Part shown: piece by piece, positions 1-11,107 of the stretch
Position numbering within the stretch: the first letter of the stretch is position 1
How the letters are laid out: each line of letters begins with the position of its first letter
From: Perkinsus chesapeaki
Lineage: Eukaryota > Perkinsozoa > Perkinsida > Perkinsidae
Direction of reading: 5' to 3'
Assembly (NCBI GenBank): GCA_013115145.1
Contig: JAAPAO010000052.1
Location: 37,869 to 101,868 of the forward strand
Length of the DNA: 64,000 bases
Translations under genes and position numbers: made by a program
The notes under the pieces: model-generated
Seen by the model: the letters and a program-made list of their open reading frames with translations, nothing else
Told to the model about the DNA's origin: nothing
Database searches by the model: none

Positions 1-1051
1 CTTTATTCGTGAGAGAGCACTAGATGATATTGAATTTAATATACATAGAAGAAAGGCTGATGAGAGGGTTGAATTAGGAAGGTTACATAGGTTACACGCA
101 CAACAGAAGGATATGGTAACAGATGGGGATCCCGCATATCACTTATAAGTAGCATGAGTCGAGTAGCATGATACTAATATACATAATGAGGACAGGAGTG
201 CAATGTGTGTAGATGGCTCAGCTGGAGAGGCAGCTCGTGGTACTACGTGAAAGAAGGGAAGCTAAGAAGAATAAAAAGAAGGATACTAAAGGGCATGCCG
301 TGGTGAGAGCTGTAGTTAAGTGGATGCTGCTGCAGATATGTACGGTAGATAGAGGGTGAAGATAATGGTGATGATGGCCCTACCAAACAGGAGATGGACT
401 GTGAGACATCATTACAGGAATCCAAGGAGCTAATTGCACTTATAGCAAAGGAGATTGAATGTCGAGATGAGGTAGGTTATGAATGTGTTTCGCCTGACAG
501 GGGTACCTTAATAAGGTATTTATGTATGCTCCCCAGGCTGATAGTCGCGGGATGCATTCGACCTTATAGGACTGTGCTTGTTGAGGACTCTAGTGCGTTG
601 GTACAATAGAGAGTTTAGTGAGGAAGGTGTTGGTGATTATGCAATTCAATGGAGGGGGGATTCCTTATCATCCCTTCACATCCTCTGTGTCTCTATCATT
701 TCTGGTCTAGGTAATAGAGCAGCTAACACAGTATGAGGAGAAACTGAAAACAGTTGATACAATAGAGTTAGCTCTTAATGCGCCTCCTGCTGTGGCGACC
801 AAAGGGGGTGCTCAACAACAACAGCAGCCTACTACCATTGATCTCTATGCCGATCCCCTTCGAGTAGCTTCCTCTGTGGTAGGCATCATCATGCCACCAC
901 ATCCGCTATCTTATCAATCAGGTACCAGTCCGCAGTGAAGTGTCAGTTATTGCCAAGCCTCGTGCCGTCGACGGAGGAGGGGACCAAGGTGTACCCCAAG
1001 CCGAGCCGTTCTCATTGGTAGTGCCTCCATGGTGCAGTGCTGCTACTTGAG
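1..1051 (+). CDS. 3' part of an unrecognised charged, helical protein (5' end outside window)
   Basis: The gene enters from the left edge. Coding pieces are joined by short introns. Bases 2-115 give an Arg/Glu-rich helix (FIRERALDDIEF). About 214-300 gives MAQLERQLVVLRERREAKKN. About 394-468 gives ETSLQESKELIALIAKEIE. About 711-880 gives IEQLTQYEEKLKTVDTIELA followed by a short QQQQ run. The last exon, from about 922, reads VRSEVSVIAKPR and then a Gly/Pro-rich tail ending at TGA 1049-1051. Composition predicts coiled coil, with no catalytic motif or membrane segment. I do not recognise the family. The exon from about 480 to 610 could not be settled because two frames are possible. The DHX34-like gene begins 177 bp downstream on the same strand. 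Confidence 0.55.
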
Positions 1052-1228
1052 TGTTAGATACTACCAACTCATGATGCTGAGCGAGATGAGAAGGTTAGGA
1101 TAGCTTTAAGGAGCTGTAGATAGATAGTTTGTATGATCATGTCATCATATAAAGCTTGTTAGTCGATAAGGAATGTCTTGTGTTATCCCTTCTACTATAA
1201 CAACACATTGTAGAGGTGTCCTGTTGTG

Positions 1229-4200
1229 ATGGCGTATTATAATCGGTATGGTTCTGATGATAGAAGTGAAGCCGAGACTAGACTACGAGAACGTCTCTTT
1301 GAGCCAAGTGCTGGGTCAAGGGGCCTATTAGCTGGTTGCGAGGAGGACTTTGATAACTTCTTAGACATGTATAAGCATAGGGTAATTGGAGTTCTACTAC
1401 TAACTCCACTACAGAGCAGCTCTTTATATCATCAGATAAAGACGACATCATCATCCGATCGCCATGCAGACCGTAGTAGGACAACATCATCATCAAGTTC
1501 GGCTTTTGATAGGAAGTACACCCTCAACTTCTCTATACCAGTATGAGGCACTATACCGCAATTGCGGTACATATCCTTACTCAGTTGCTACAGAGTACCC
1601 GACAACACTCCAATGAGGTGTTCCAAGATGCAGTACGGTTTTACTGTGATATGAGATTGAAACAGAGTAATCAGAAGTTGAGGAATCTTATGAGCTCCAG
1701 AGAGGCATTACCAATAGCCAAGCATCGTGATCAGATAGTAAGCAGTTTAGAGGATGTTAGTCTATCTTAGATCTCTTAGTCTTCAGTTGGATGCTCTGGA
1801 GACAAGCCGTGTCATCCTCATTGCTGGTGATACTGGTTGCGGTAAGTCTACCCAAGTCCCTCAGTAGGATACCATTACTCTATCCGCTGTTATCGAGCTC
1901 TCCTCCAGATACTTACTAGAGGCTGACCGCGACACCTCTATTATATGTAACCTTATTCTTATAAATATATTGTAGATGTTACGAGTGTAGGTACACAACC
2001 ACGTAGATTAGCAGCAATGTCATTGTGTAGAAGAGTCCAGACGGAGCAGCTACAGGCCTGGGGTGAGTCTATCATTGACCATTGTTCAATAGCTTCATCT
2101 TATATACGGCGATTGCTTGATAAAGCTCATTCATCTTAGATAGGTTAGTTCTTTCTGTCAGGTAGCAGAGTCGCCTATCAGATGAGATTTGATAATACCA
2201 GGACACGTCACACTAGAATACTATTTGTAACACATGTTGACTCGACTCGACACAAGAATTGTCCCTATAGGTTACTGAAGGCTTACTATTAAGGTTGCTA
2301 GAGTCCGATGGTGAACTATCTGATTTTAATATCCTTCTACTAGATGAAGTAGGCCTCATTCTTCTTCTTCTTCTACTCCCTCCTTTACTTTATCAATGTC
2401 CAGGTTCATGAACGGCATGCTCCAATGGATGTGATACTAACGTATATACCAGAACTGCTAAAGAAGAGGAGTGACTTGAAAATAGTAAGACGATACTTCA
2501 GAGATAAGTTGGTTGATGAGCCTTTAGATATTAATGAGTGCCACCTTCGATACAGAGCACTTCCGAGAGCTCTTCGATCTGCCAGAGTCTGCTGTTATTA
2601 GTGTTAGTGGTAGAACATATCCTGTCACTACTGAGTAAGGATGGGTACGTTTAGTGTTGTTGTTATTGCCGTATTAGGTTTATACAAATGAGAGGTGAGC
2701 CCCCACCACAGGCAGCTGCTAACATGCATAGGCATGTACCTAAGAGAAGGAGAAAAGGGGATGATAGTGAAGAAGGGAAGAATGAGAGTGCACTTGGTGA
2801 GCTGGGATAGAAGATAGCAAAATATATCTGATGGTATTCTTTAGAGTGCGCACCGTATCTTGCGTTGCTTAAGAAGATACAGACTGAGACGCCAAAGCAT
2901 CAAGCTGGTGATGCTTTAGTGTTCCTTAGTGGAGCACAGGAGATTGAATGCCTTTGTAACGCTATAAGAGATGACAATGAAGTATCTCGTACGTGGATAC
3001 CTGTAACATGGAACATTGCCACACTATTCCCTATACGACCCCTTCTCTACAGTTACCGTTACATGCCCAACTCCCTGTAGAGGAACAGGACAAGGCATTT
3101 GATATAGCACCTAGAGGTTAGTCGCTTTTGTCCTAATATCAATCTATCCTTACCTAGGTATGCGTAAATGTGTGATAGCTACCAATGTAGCAGAGACTAG
3201 TATTACTATTGATGGTATAAGGTTTGTTATTGATAGTGGCAAAGTAAAGGAAATGAGTGTTGAAGCTGGTAGCAGTACCAGACGTTTAGCTGAACAATGG
3301 GTATCGAGGGCTAGTGCTGATCAAAGGAAGGGTAGGGCTGGTAGGACAGGCCCTGGTCAATGCTATAGGATGTAGGAATGTCTCTTTAAGAGTTATGGTA
3401 TATAATCATGGCAGGTACTCTGAGAAACTATTCCAACACATGCTAGCCTACACTCTACCTGAAGTAATACCTCCCGCTGCCCCTCCTGTTATATACCATT
3501 CTGCAGATAACTCGTAATTTCCACTCACTGGTCCATAGCTTACTGCAGCTACTAGCATTGGAGGTAGATGTATCAGAGGAAGGCTTTAGGCTACCAACAG
3601 GTGGGGGTGGGTAGGTTGTTGAATATAAGGTATTTCATTAGATATACCAGAAGAGTCAATAAGGCTAGCAAGGAAGTATCTTTGTTTAGCAAGGGCAGCT
3701 ACTAAGGATAAGGATTCGGATACTTTACGCTTGACACCAACAGGAAGGGTGAGGCGCTAACCCTATGAGAGCATGCATATATGAGTTAGCAGGTTTTATC
3801 CCGTTTGCCTGTACCTATACCTGTGGGGAATATGCTGCTCATGTCCATGGTAAGTACGATCCTTCTGAATGCTTTGGACTACGGTTGTATAGATACTAGG
3901 CTCGGCAGCAATGAGCGTGGCCACTATTATAGCTGCATCACTTAACTTCCACTCACCCTTTCGATACGGTGAGTTTAGTATAGATGACAGTTCAGAGATA
4001 CTCAGTGAAAGTGGTGATCTCTTCACCTGTTATAATGTGTAAACATCTATAGCTATACTGTCATCGCTCTGAATATTTAGTAGGTACACTGCATGGCTTA
4101 GACGACGAGTCCAGAGCAGAGATGGAGCTAGAAGATGGGCGAGGGAAAGGGGAGTTGATGAATCCAAAATGTAAGGGGTGTCGATGAAGCTGGGATGATA

Positions 4201-7200
4201 TAGCTGTTATAAGGTACGAGATGAGTAAGTCGGCACAACAACTACAGAATCAGTTAAGGGAGGGAAGGGGAGGCAGAGGGGCTACTACGGGTAGGTTGTA
4301 CTAATAAGATATAGCTTGATATCGATGATGCAGATAGACAAAAGAAGATGCAAGTGGATGCAATGGCTTTACTAGAGGGTCGAGGGTCAGATCCTGAGGA
4401 TGGCTCAACTACTGATCCTACTGTTGACAAAGATAAACAGGTGAGCTGTTGGCACCTCCAATTTTTCAATGGTATCTCAGAGGCTACGCTCGGAACTGGC
4501 TAAACTTAAGGCACAACAGCTGCATAGAGGTAGGAAGATCCTTGACGTTGATATGATAACTGGTGGAAGAGAGGAAATAGAAAAGGTAGAGACGTTCCAC
4601 ATGCAGGCTTGGGTGATTGAATTCTCAAATACCATCGTTTGAAAGAGGTTGCTACATTATAAAATAAACTTCGCTGATGCAAAATCAGTGATAGTTAGCT
4701 TTCAGCCGGCTAGACTTAGACGGCTTCTTAATGGCCACGTAACTCAAGCCCAGCCTTGCGAGGTGCTGACCCTCCGCTCTAAGAGGTTTGATCCCGCCAA
4801 AGTCGCGATTCACGGTAATGGCATTACTGTGATGTCGCTTGTATAACAGTATTACAAGCGCCAGCTACTTCTGAAACGCTTTCCATGTCTCGTATGCATC
4901 GATACCAACTCGGCGTGGTACCAGTTTGGTGAGCTGCCAATGGTAATGACTTGCTATTTGCAAGTCCTAGCAGAGTTAATGCCACATGGCAGAGGACCCC
5001 TCCGAGAGGTGTGAAGAAGAAGATACGTGCCATCACGTATTTGAATATCCCATTCAAGCAAACCCGTCGATGGAGCGGTACAAATACGTTCATGCGCTTA
5101 CCGCGACCACCCAGTGATGATCACGGACCCTACGTTGAAATACCACCAAGCAGGGGAGGTGGTTGGGGAGAAGGAGAGAAGGGGTCTACCGGCCGATACG
5201 GCAGTGGTTATCGATCTAACGAATCGATCGAAGTCATTCCACGAGATGGTTCCAGTGTGAGCACGTCAATTTGATTGGCTCAATCATCCACTGGACTACC
5301 GCGGGTGGTGCTGTCATAACGTTACATGTGACTCAGCCACCCACGACCGCTACTGTACCTAAAACATGTGATCACCTGTGAAAATATGATGGGCGAGATA
5401 TTGACGATCGATCCAGTGTAATGGATCCCCCAAGTGTGGTTCAGTAAACAGTCTTCGTGATGTGAAAAATACTCGGGACAGTGGCGAGTGTGTTACGGTA
5501 TGGTAACCGTACAACTGCTTCGGCACACCCTAAAAATCCTATTGGGAGGTCAAATCTCAACTGACGGGGCTAATACTGATGGTCTTTAGTTCTCTGGTGT
5601 ACAAGAAGATTCGGATGATGATGTTGATAGCGATGATAGCTGCGGAGGAAGAAGAAGGTTTACAGGGCGTCAACCGGTATCATTTAACTTCCCTTCTTAA
5701 CTTATCCCCAGTCATAGGTTAAGAAGGCTCGCAAGCTACGGGCATCAGATGTTGGAGATAGAAGCCTCAGGCTAAGACAGCTTGATATAGAGTTTGACCT
5801 ACGACTGGTTAATGGCTTAGGAGGAGGGGAGAGGTCAGTCATACCGACTCAGTGTATGTCTTTTTGATAAAACTGAATGCCATGTCAGGTTGTTTACTAT
5901 GGCTGATAAGCTGCCTTCCTCTAAGTTGCGCCTCCTCTCCATGTGTATAGGTAAAGCTCTCTATCCTAATATAGCATATCCATCTAAGAGTAACAGAACG
6001 GAAGGCACCGCCAAGGACTGTAGGCTATATCCCTCTGTGTAGTGTTATCTTCGTCTCTGTAGGTCTATTTACCGTACTGGCTGGCAGTCTAGTAGCTGAT
6101 AGATTTGCATCCATCCACCCTCAAAGTGTCCTCTATCCCATGGCTAATGATATATCACCTGAGACGGAATGTGTTGGCTTCTCTTCCCTCCTATTAACGT
6201 ATTCACTCATCATTACCTTACCTGGAGACTTCCTCTTTGTAGTTACCGTCCCTTCATAGTTCACTGCATTCGCCTGCCGCTTCTATGTACTCTACTATTT
6301 GCTGCAGCAGATGTCAATACCAATGCCCATTGTGATGCCTTAGTCATTGATCAACGCATATATATTACAACAAGGAAGTCTATAGAAAAGTTAATTAGTA
6401 AGTGAACACGCGTAGATGTACGAAACACTCCATCCCTCCTTCAGGTATAGCTGTAGTTGTACGTAAGTGGCTGGAGGGTCGAACCGACTTGGAGATTGCG
6501 GCGCTTTTTGAGGCCTTCGACTGGGGAGATGAGAAAGAAGAACCCGCTGCTGCCGAAGCTGGCCTCGACAACTCTAGTGCCAGTCAGCGTGTACCTGAGG
6601 CTTTGCGGCGAGCTGTTGATGAAGATAGTCGGAACCCTGGAGAATTGGACGAGCTTGAAGCGCGCATGTTGGACCTGCAAGATATGTCTAGTGATGTCGA
6701 GTTTACATGGCAAATCATTAGTGAAGGGGATGCTGGCGTACTAGCCCCCCCGCCACTCTGTGATGATGGTCGAGGGAGAGGTGTGAGGCTGACACCATGG
6801 TTGACATGGGGGAATGTTGATGACACTAATATAGATGTCACGTCAGGACAGGTCTCTGACTCATTGAGAGTAACAGTATAATGGACACCTTCTGTCTTAC
6901 TATCAATCAGGTTAATTGGCGATGTCCGGACTGTGGGTTTGAGAGTAGGATGAATAGAAAGGAAATCAGCGACCATAAGCGACGAACATGCAGCAGCTGC
7001 CTCTCGACTGATGGTCATCGATTCAACATGGCCTCCGCGTTGGTGAATGGCATGTCAGGTCCATCAGCAAACAAGGCAGACGACACTACTACAGTAGCTG
7101 AGTCACGTGATGAGGTTAAGTGTGAAGATTGTGGTATAGACCTATCATCATTGGATGCTATAGAAGCTCTTGAACATATGAGGTCCCACGGACGAGCGTA

Positions 7201-7201
7201 A
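1229..7201 (+). CDS. DHX34: DHX34-type DEAH/RHA RNA helicase with C-terminal zinc finger
   Basis: This is an ATP-dependent RNA helicase. In animals DHX34 remodels the UPF1 complex during nonsense-mediated decay; that role here is by homology. The motifs appear in order across more than 20 exons: Walker [10 protein letters not shown] (about 1826), TQPRR (about 1996), DEVH in place of DEAH (about 2343 and 2400), MSATFD (about 2535), [12 protein letters not shown] (about 2915), [13 protein letters not shown] (about 3180) and [12 protein letters not shown] (about 3323). The HA2/OB part follows ([12 protein letters not shown], then [12 protein letters not shown] and [10 protein letters not shown]). 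The DHX34-specific C-terminus comes next: [20 protein letters not shown] (about 5920), then [12 protein letters not shown], then a CPDCG...CSSC finger and a CEDCG finger, ending at TAA 7199-7201. Introns near 1869-1913, 3371-3414, 3465-3508 and 6220-6264 restore the frame exactly. One intron, 4586-5589, is about twenty times longer than the rest. The start is ATG 1229 (MAYYNRYG). Confidence 0.88.
4586..5589 (+). other. Exceptional 1004-bp intron of the DHX34 gene (inserted sequence?)
   Basis: The upstream exon ends ...GGREEIEK|gtagag. The next exon opens after tttag at 5589 with [11 protein letters not shown], in frame. All other introns I could place in this gene are about 40-50 nt. The stretch looks richer in C and G than neighbouring introns and holds two long forward open stretches, 4649-4846 and 4951-5274. 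The first resembles the end of a PAZ domain (separate entry). The second encodes an Arg/Gly-rich segment ([11 protein letters not shown]) that I do not recognise. I saw no terminal inverted repeat or clear target-site duplication. Inference: a fragment landed in, and enlarged, a tiny intron. Confidence 0.7.
4649..5140 (+). pseudogene. Possible PAZ-domain (Argonaute-like) relic inside the DHX34 intron
   Basis: In one frame the translation runs [13 protein letters not shown], then [10 protein letters not shown], then an in-frame TAA (4844-4846). The same frame continues [17 protein letters not shown] and later FGELPM. This order resembles the C-terminal half of PAZ: isV-x-eYf-x-x-x-Y, then lPCl, then P-x-E-L. 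After a one-base frame change a segment [11 protein letters not shown] follows, as in the PAZ ending PiELC. The internal stop, the frame change and a YYK-to-FPCL spacing shorter than usual point to a decayed copy. No MID or PIWI motif was found to 5589. The homology is by eye and weak; a chance open frame or an unrelated insert remains possible. Confidence 0.35.
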
Positions 7202-7291
7202 CACTTCGTATCAGTTTGAGGTTCCTTCACTGTCCTGGTTGTTTGTGTTGTTATCCGCTAGTGTCCAAGGTATATTACATCATTCACTCAA

Positions 7292-8452
7292 ATGTCAATA
7301 TCATCAACTGAGCTTCACGTGCGTCGACGTGCCAGACAGAGAGTTGTGGCAGTACTCCTTTGGATGAAGCAATCGTTACACCATGGTGAACGCTCACCAT
7401 TATTAGATTGCTTGTCTATCTTGTGGGAGTTTGCCCTACCAGTAGTGGTAGCATATGAGCGTGCACCAGGCATAGACCTTGGCAGTACAACAGCTCGAGT
7501 GCTATTTGGTAAACTATCATCTGGTCGATGCCTTATGTTGAGTGATAAAGTAGGTCAGACAAACAACTACTTACTCACTGAAGTTGACCTTAATAATGGT
7601 ACTCTATTCACAAGGACAATTCTTAACCCGTTGAATGGTGCCCGTGTCAGAGAATTCTGTCCTGATACCAATACTGGTAGACTTTATTTTGTCGGTTATC
7701 ACTCTACTGGATCTGCTATCGATCATCATCCAGAACGTGTAGGCTACACTAATGAAAGCTGGTACGGAGACACACAAGGAGTTAGTCACTCAAACGATGT
7801 CACTATGACTGCAGTGTCAGCTCCTCTTACTGACTGCCGATTTGATCATAGCCTATCTTATTGTTGCTGCCAAAGTGGCAATGGCTCACTGGCTGATTTG
7901 TATTGTATATCGAGCCCACTCTATCACACTGATAAACGCTTCATCACAAGAATACATTTACAACCATCTTCAATGTTTGGTAGATCAGAAAATCTATTAG
8001 AGGTCACAGAATCCGTCCGTGAGATGAAGGTTTCTTCTCTATCGGGTGTGCTCACAATTCTGCTGCTGGCTCGTGGTGATGACCGTGACGGAAGTCCTGT
8101 TATATTATCATGGCAACCTGGTGGTGAACTTATTAAAGTTGCTGTAATGGATAGCTTCCATGTACGCTTTGACATCGGTGGTCTTTACAATACTAGTATA
8201 CCGGAGGCATTGCTCCTGCTTGATGGTCACTTCCCAGGTCGTAAGCTCCGAGCTCTCAACCCAATTACTGGTGAGTGGGTCTATGAGGTTGACGCCCCTA
8301 AAGGTTCAGACTTCTCCGCATGGTTTTTCCTTGATAGTTCAGCCTCTGGATCTGTTGTTGGTGGTAGCCGTATAAGCGTTGGGCTGCTATGGGGTACCGC
8401 TAAGCTTAGGAATTCATGCCAGCTATTGTGCTGGGCTCCCAGGCATCAGTGA
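7292..8452 (+). CDS. Intronless 386-aa protein of unknown function, repeat-like beta structure
   Basis: A single uninterrupted ORF from ATG 7292 to TGA 8450-8452, unusual beside neighbours with an intron every 50-150 bp. The first 50 residues are Arg-rich with one moderately hydrophobic helix (LLDCLSILWEFALPVVVAY). The rest shows recurring short hydrophobic strands separated by Gly/Asn/Asp turns, for example GRLYFVGY, GVLTILLLARGDDRDG, EALLLLDGHFPG and GEWVYEVD. That pattern suggests a beta-propeller or similar all-beta fold. Several cysteines (YCCCQS) lie mid-protein. There is no catalytic motif I recognise and no clear signal peptide. It could be a retrogene or a member of a lineage-specific family. 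It starts 90 bp after the DHX34 stop. Confidence 0.7.
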   Translation: MSISSTELHVRRRARQRVVAVLLWMKQSLHHGERSPLLDCLSILWEFALPVVVAYERAPGIDLGSTTARVLFGKLSSGRCLMLSDKVGQTNNYLLTEVDLNNGTLFTRTILNPLNGARVREFCPDTNTGRLYFVGYHSTGSAIDHHPERVGYTNESWYGDTQGVSHSNDVTMTAVSAPLTDCRFDHSLSYCCCQSGNGSLADLYCISSPLYHTDKRFITRIHLQPSSMFGRSENLLEVTESVREMKVSSLSGVLTILLLARGDDRDGSPVILSWQPGGELIKVAVMDSFHVRFDIGGLYNTSIPEALLLLDGHFPGRKLRALNPITGEWVYEVDAPKGSDFSAWFFLDSSASGSVVGGSRISVGLLWGTAKLRNSCQLLCWAPRHQ

Positions 8453-8741
8453 GATATCCGCCGCAACTTCAGTCTGCATACTTCATTTCTGATCTTTTTT
8501 ATAATAATTCATTTATGTCACAAGCAGATCACTTCTGCTGATTCTGACCCACTAATCCCTCCGGTCTTCCGTGTCACTACTGCTCCCTACCACTACCGTT
8601 ACCTCACTATTTTTATCTGCTGTTAGGGCCGCCCGTGCCGGCTCTGACACTGCGCGTGCTTTCTTGCATGTAGTCCACTGTAAAAGCTGTTGCGTACTCC
8701 CCAGTTAAAATGGCTTTACCGTTACTAGTCTGAATCTCTTA

Positions 8742-10877
8742 ATGGATGCATTCCTTCTCTTATTATTGCCAATCTTCACTCTAATTGCAGCCTGCGTATC
8801 GCTACAAGTACTGGTCTACTTCCAGATGCCAGAAGATGATGGCTTCAAGAATGGCTGGGTTTGCAAAGTATATCACACGCTTTGTACCACAGTATTATGT
8901 GCTCATCAGCTCTTCTTCATATTGTCCCTCACGTTGTCTGGTGTCGTCACTATGTTGCTGCCGATTGATGTTAAGAATGCGGCGGAGGATGGCGGTAGTT
9001 TGCCCACCGTATCAAGAGTACAACTCTTCGCCGTTGAGCAGGCCTGAACATGAAGGGTGTATGGCCAGTAGCGTTCATCCTTATGATGATATTTGCTTTT
9101 ATTATAAATCCAGTGGCGATGCTCTTTTATGAGGTAACTTACTCTCGTACGGTTATTATTATTGATTCTATTAGACTGAAGGCGATCTTGCTATTAAAGC
9201 CAGTCAAAGGCTCCGCTCTATGGTCATTCAAGGCAGTATCTTCACACTTGTCTTGGTAACTATAATTAAGTGTAGACATATACTGAGCTACCTCTCAGAT
9301 CTCCATTATTGGTATAACATATCTCATGTTCTCAAAAGCGAGTGTTCCGTGCAGTGTGCTTGCTGTAAATGCCTTGCCAGACTCTTGTGTGGCTGATCCA
9401 TCGGGGACAACAAGGATTAGAAGTACTTCCCAGTAGCCAACCAGCAGTCAGTTCGATGTCTGCTCTAGCGGCTTTCCATGTGTACATGATGGCAGCGCTG
9501 AGCTTCGTGGGGTGGTTCCTCTTTACAGTTTTTGGAGGTAAGTACCTCAGTGATTCCCCTCTGAGTAGTGAGTTATCTTTCAAGGATCTGGGCTTGCGGC
9601 TATGCCGTACAAGCTTATTATTGCCTATGTACAGAGACCTCGGTCAGCGATACGAAATGTGGAGTATAAGTGACATACTCTTATTGTGAGTAGAGCTTAT
9701 GTCACTCCTCAGCAACCATCGAGATATCCTGGCTAAAGCAGCTGGGAGACTTCAAGCTAGAGCTGGGGAGTTGAAGAACGAGGAAGCTGGTCTTGAAGGC
9801 TACAGTGAAATTGATCGTCAACCTGCTACCTTTAGTTACAGCTCAGGTGACTTCAGGAGGAAACGCAAGGAGGCATCCCTTAGATTGGAATTCAACAAGT
9901 TCAAAGCGGATGTGTACATGCTTGAAGAAGCGTAAGGCGAAGAAGCCCTTACGTCGTAGTCGGCCTACAGAGCCCAGGTTTCGACACGCGGGCGGCATGA
10001 TGGATCAAAGCAAGAAAGAAAATAGGCAATGGCTGCTTGTTGGAAGACTAGCCCTCGGAATTGTGTGTGCTATCATATCATTCTTATGGTTCCTTCATAT
10101 CATATTGTTTATGCTGGCTAGGAAGTCTGGAACCAAGTATGAATATATGATAATAACACCGCATGCAACCGTGACTTGTTCAGCACTCCAGTGGCGCCAA
10201 TGCTCAATTGGTTTCTCACAGACTTCATCAACAACGATTCCTTCTTCATAATAACGTTCCTAATATTTGGTATATTGGTACTCTATTTGCAAGCGGCTAC
10301 AATAACTGGTATCGACCTTCGAGGACTGCTCTTATCATGCACCTCATCGGTCAGGTTGCATCACCTTCGGCACGCGGTTATTCTTCATCGTGCCAGTTCA
10401 CTTCCTTCATCATCGAGATACCCCATTAAACTCGCTTCTGTTCAATGCGTCACTCATACTCCTCTCCACTGCAGCGACCGTCCACTTCTCTACACTGGCC
10501 CTTGCCAACTATGCCCAGTATGCTTGTTACGGTCTGTTGCTGGCGACACAATCCATCTGTTAGGCAATCGGAGGCTTGGCACACGTTCGGAACTGAGATC
10601 CACTATTTGGACTTCTACCGATTCTTCTTCAAGCATAAGGTGAATTCATCTCTAACCAGACATGTATCCTGCTATCGAGGTGTTCCTCTATATCATGATA
10701 ATATCAACAATTGCGGGCCTTATAATATTGGGGATAAACACTCGATTGACAAAGGCGGCATCCCTTTATGTAGACAAAGAGGCAGAAAAGTGAGCTGTTA
10801 TGCTTTTATTTGAATGGTCTAAACTTTGATTTAGGCGCATTAGAGAGCTAGCAGCCGCGGCCACCGATGCTAAATGA
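8742..10877 (+). CDS. LMBR1-like multipass membrane protein
   Basis: The N-terminus from ATG 8742 is a membrane helix (MDAFLLLLLPIFTLIAACVS). A second helix ends in the LPIDVKNA segment typical of the LMBR1/LMBD family, where TM2 carries a conserved LP-D. Further exons give GVWPVAFILMMIFAFIINPVAMLFYE (helix, about 9054-9130), FVGWFLFTVFGG|GSGLAAMPYKLI (about 9500-9625), a cytosolic coiled stretch (KAAGRLQARAGELKNEE), then ALGIVCAIISFLWFLHIILF, NNDSFFIITFLIFGILVLYL, ASLILLSTAATVHFSTLAL and VFLYIMIISTIAGLIILGIN. It ends with a charged tail (KEAEK|RIRELAAAATDAK) at TGA 10875-10877. That makes about eight or nine helices, as expected for LMBR1 proteins, which include lysosomal cobalamin-export partners and lipocalin receptors. 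The substrate cannot be assigned. Confidence 0.72.
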
Positions 10878-11107
10878 CTCTATTATTGTAAATGATGCAT
10901 GTATATCATAACAGTTGTCTCAAACTTGATGAAGTTAGTTTGTTGTTCAGTCACCGTTCGATGCACTAACTCATAACACAAAACATCTTAAACTTAAATG
11001 TTGATATCGTTAGTCACCACCCGAGGCCCCTGACATTTGTAGTTTCATCATCTTCGATCGCCGCTCACCTGAATAACAATGGCAAAGCATAACATTACAA
11101 GCATTAG
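10878..11107. other. Convergent intergenic gap
   Basis: The 230 bp lie between the stop of the LMBR1-like gene (+) and the stop of the CDK gene (-). It should hold both 3' UTRs. I saw no ORF, repeat or RNA gene. Confidence 0.5.

Noticed and set aside
4824-5093. Minus-strand 89-residue ORF in the long DHX34 intron
   Set aside because: It is the reverse of the PAZ-like and following frames and has no recognisable motif or splice support.
5270-5290. Partial spliced-leader match (ttggctcaa) at the end of the PAZ-like insert
   Set aside because: Only about nine bases match with no upstream CCGTAGCC, which is expected by chance in 64 kb.
6402-7201. Two separate short genes (an acidic protein and a zinc-finger protein)
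   Set aside because: Both are C-terminal exons of DHX34. Splicing [12 protein letters not shown] and [11 protein letters not shown] gives the known DHX34 ending.
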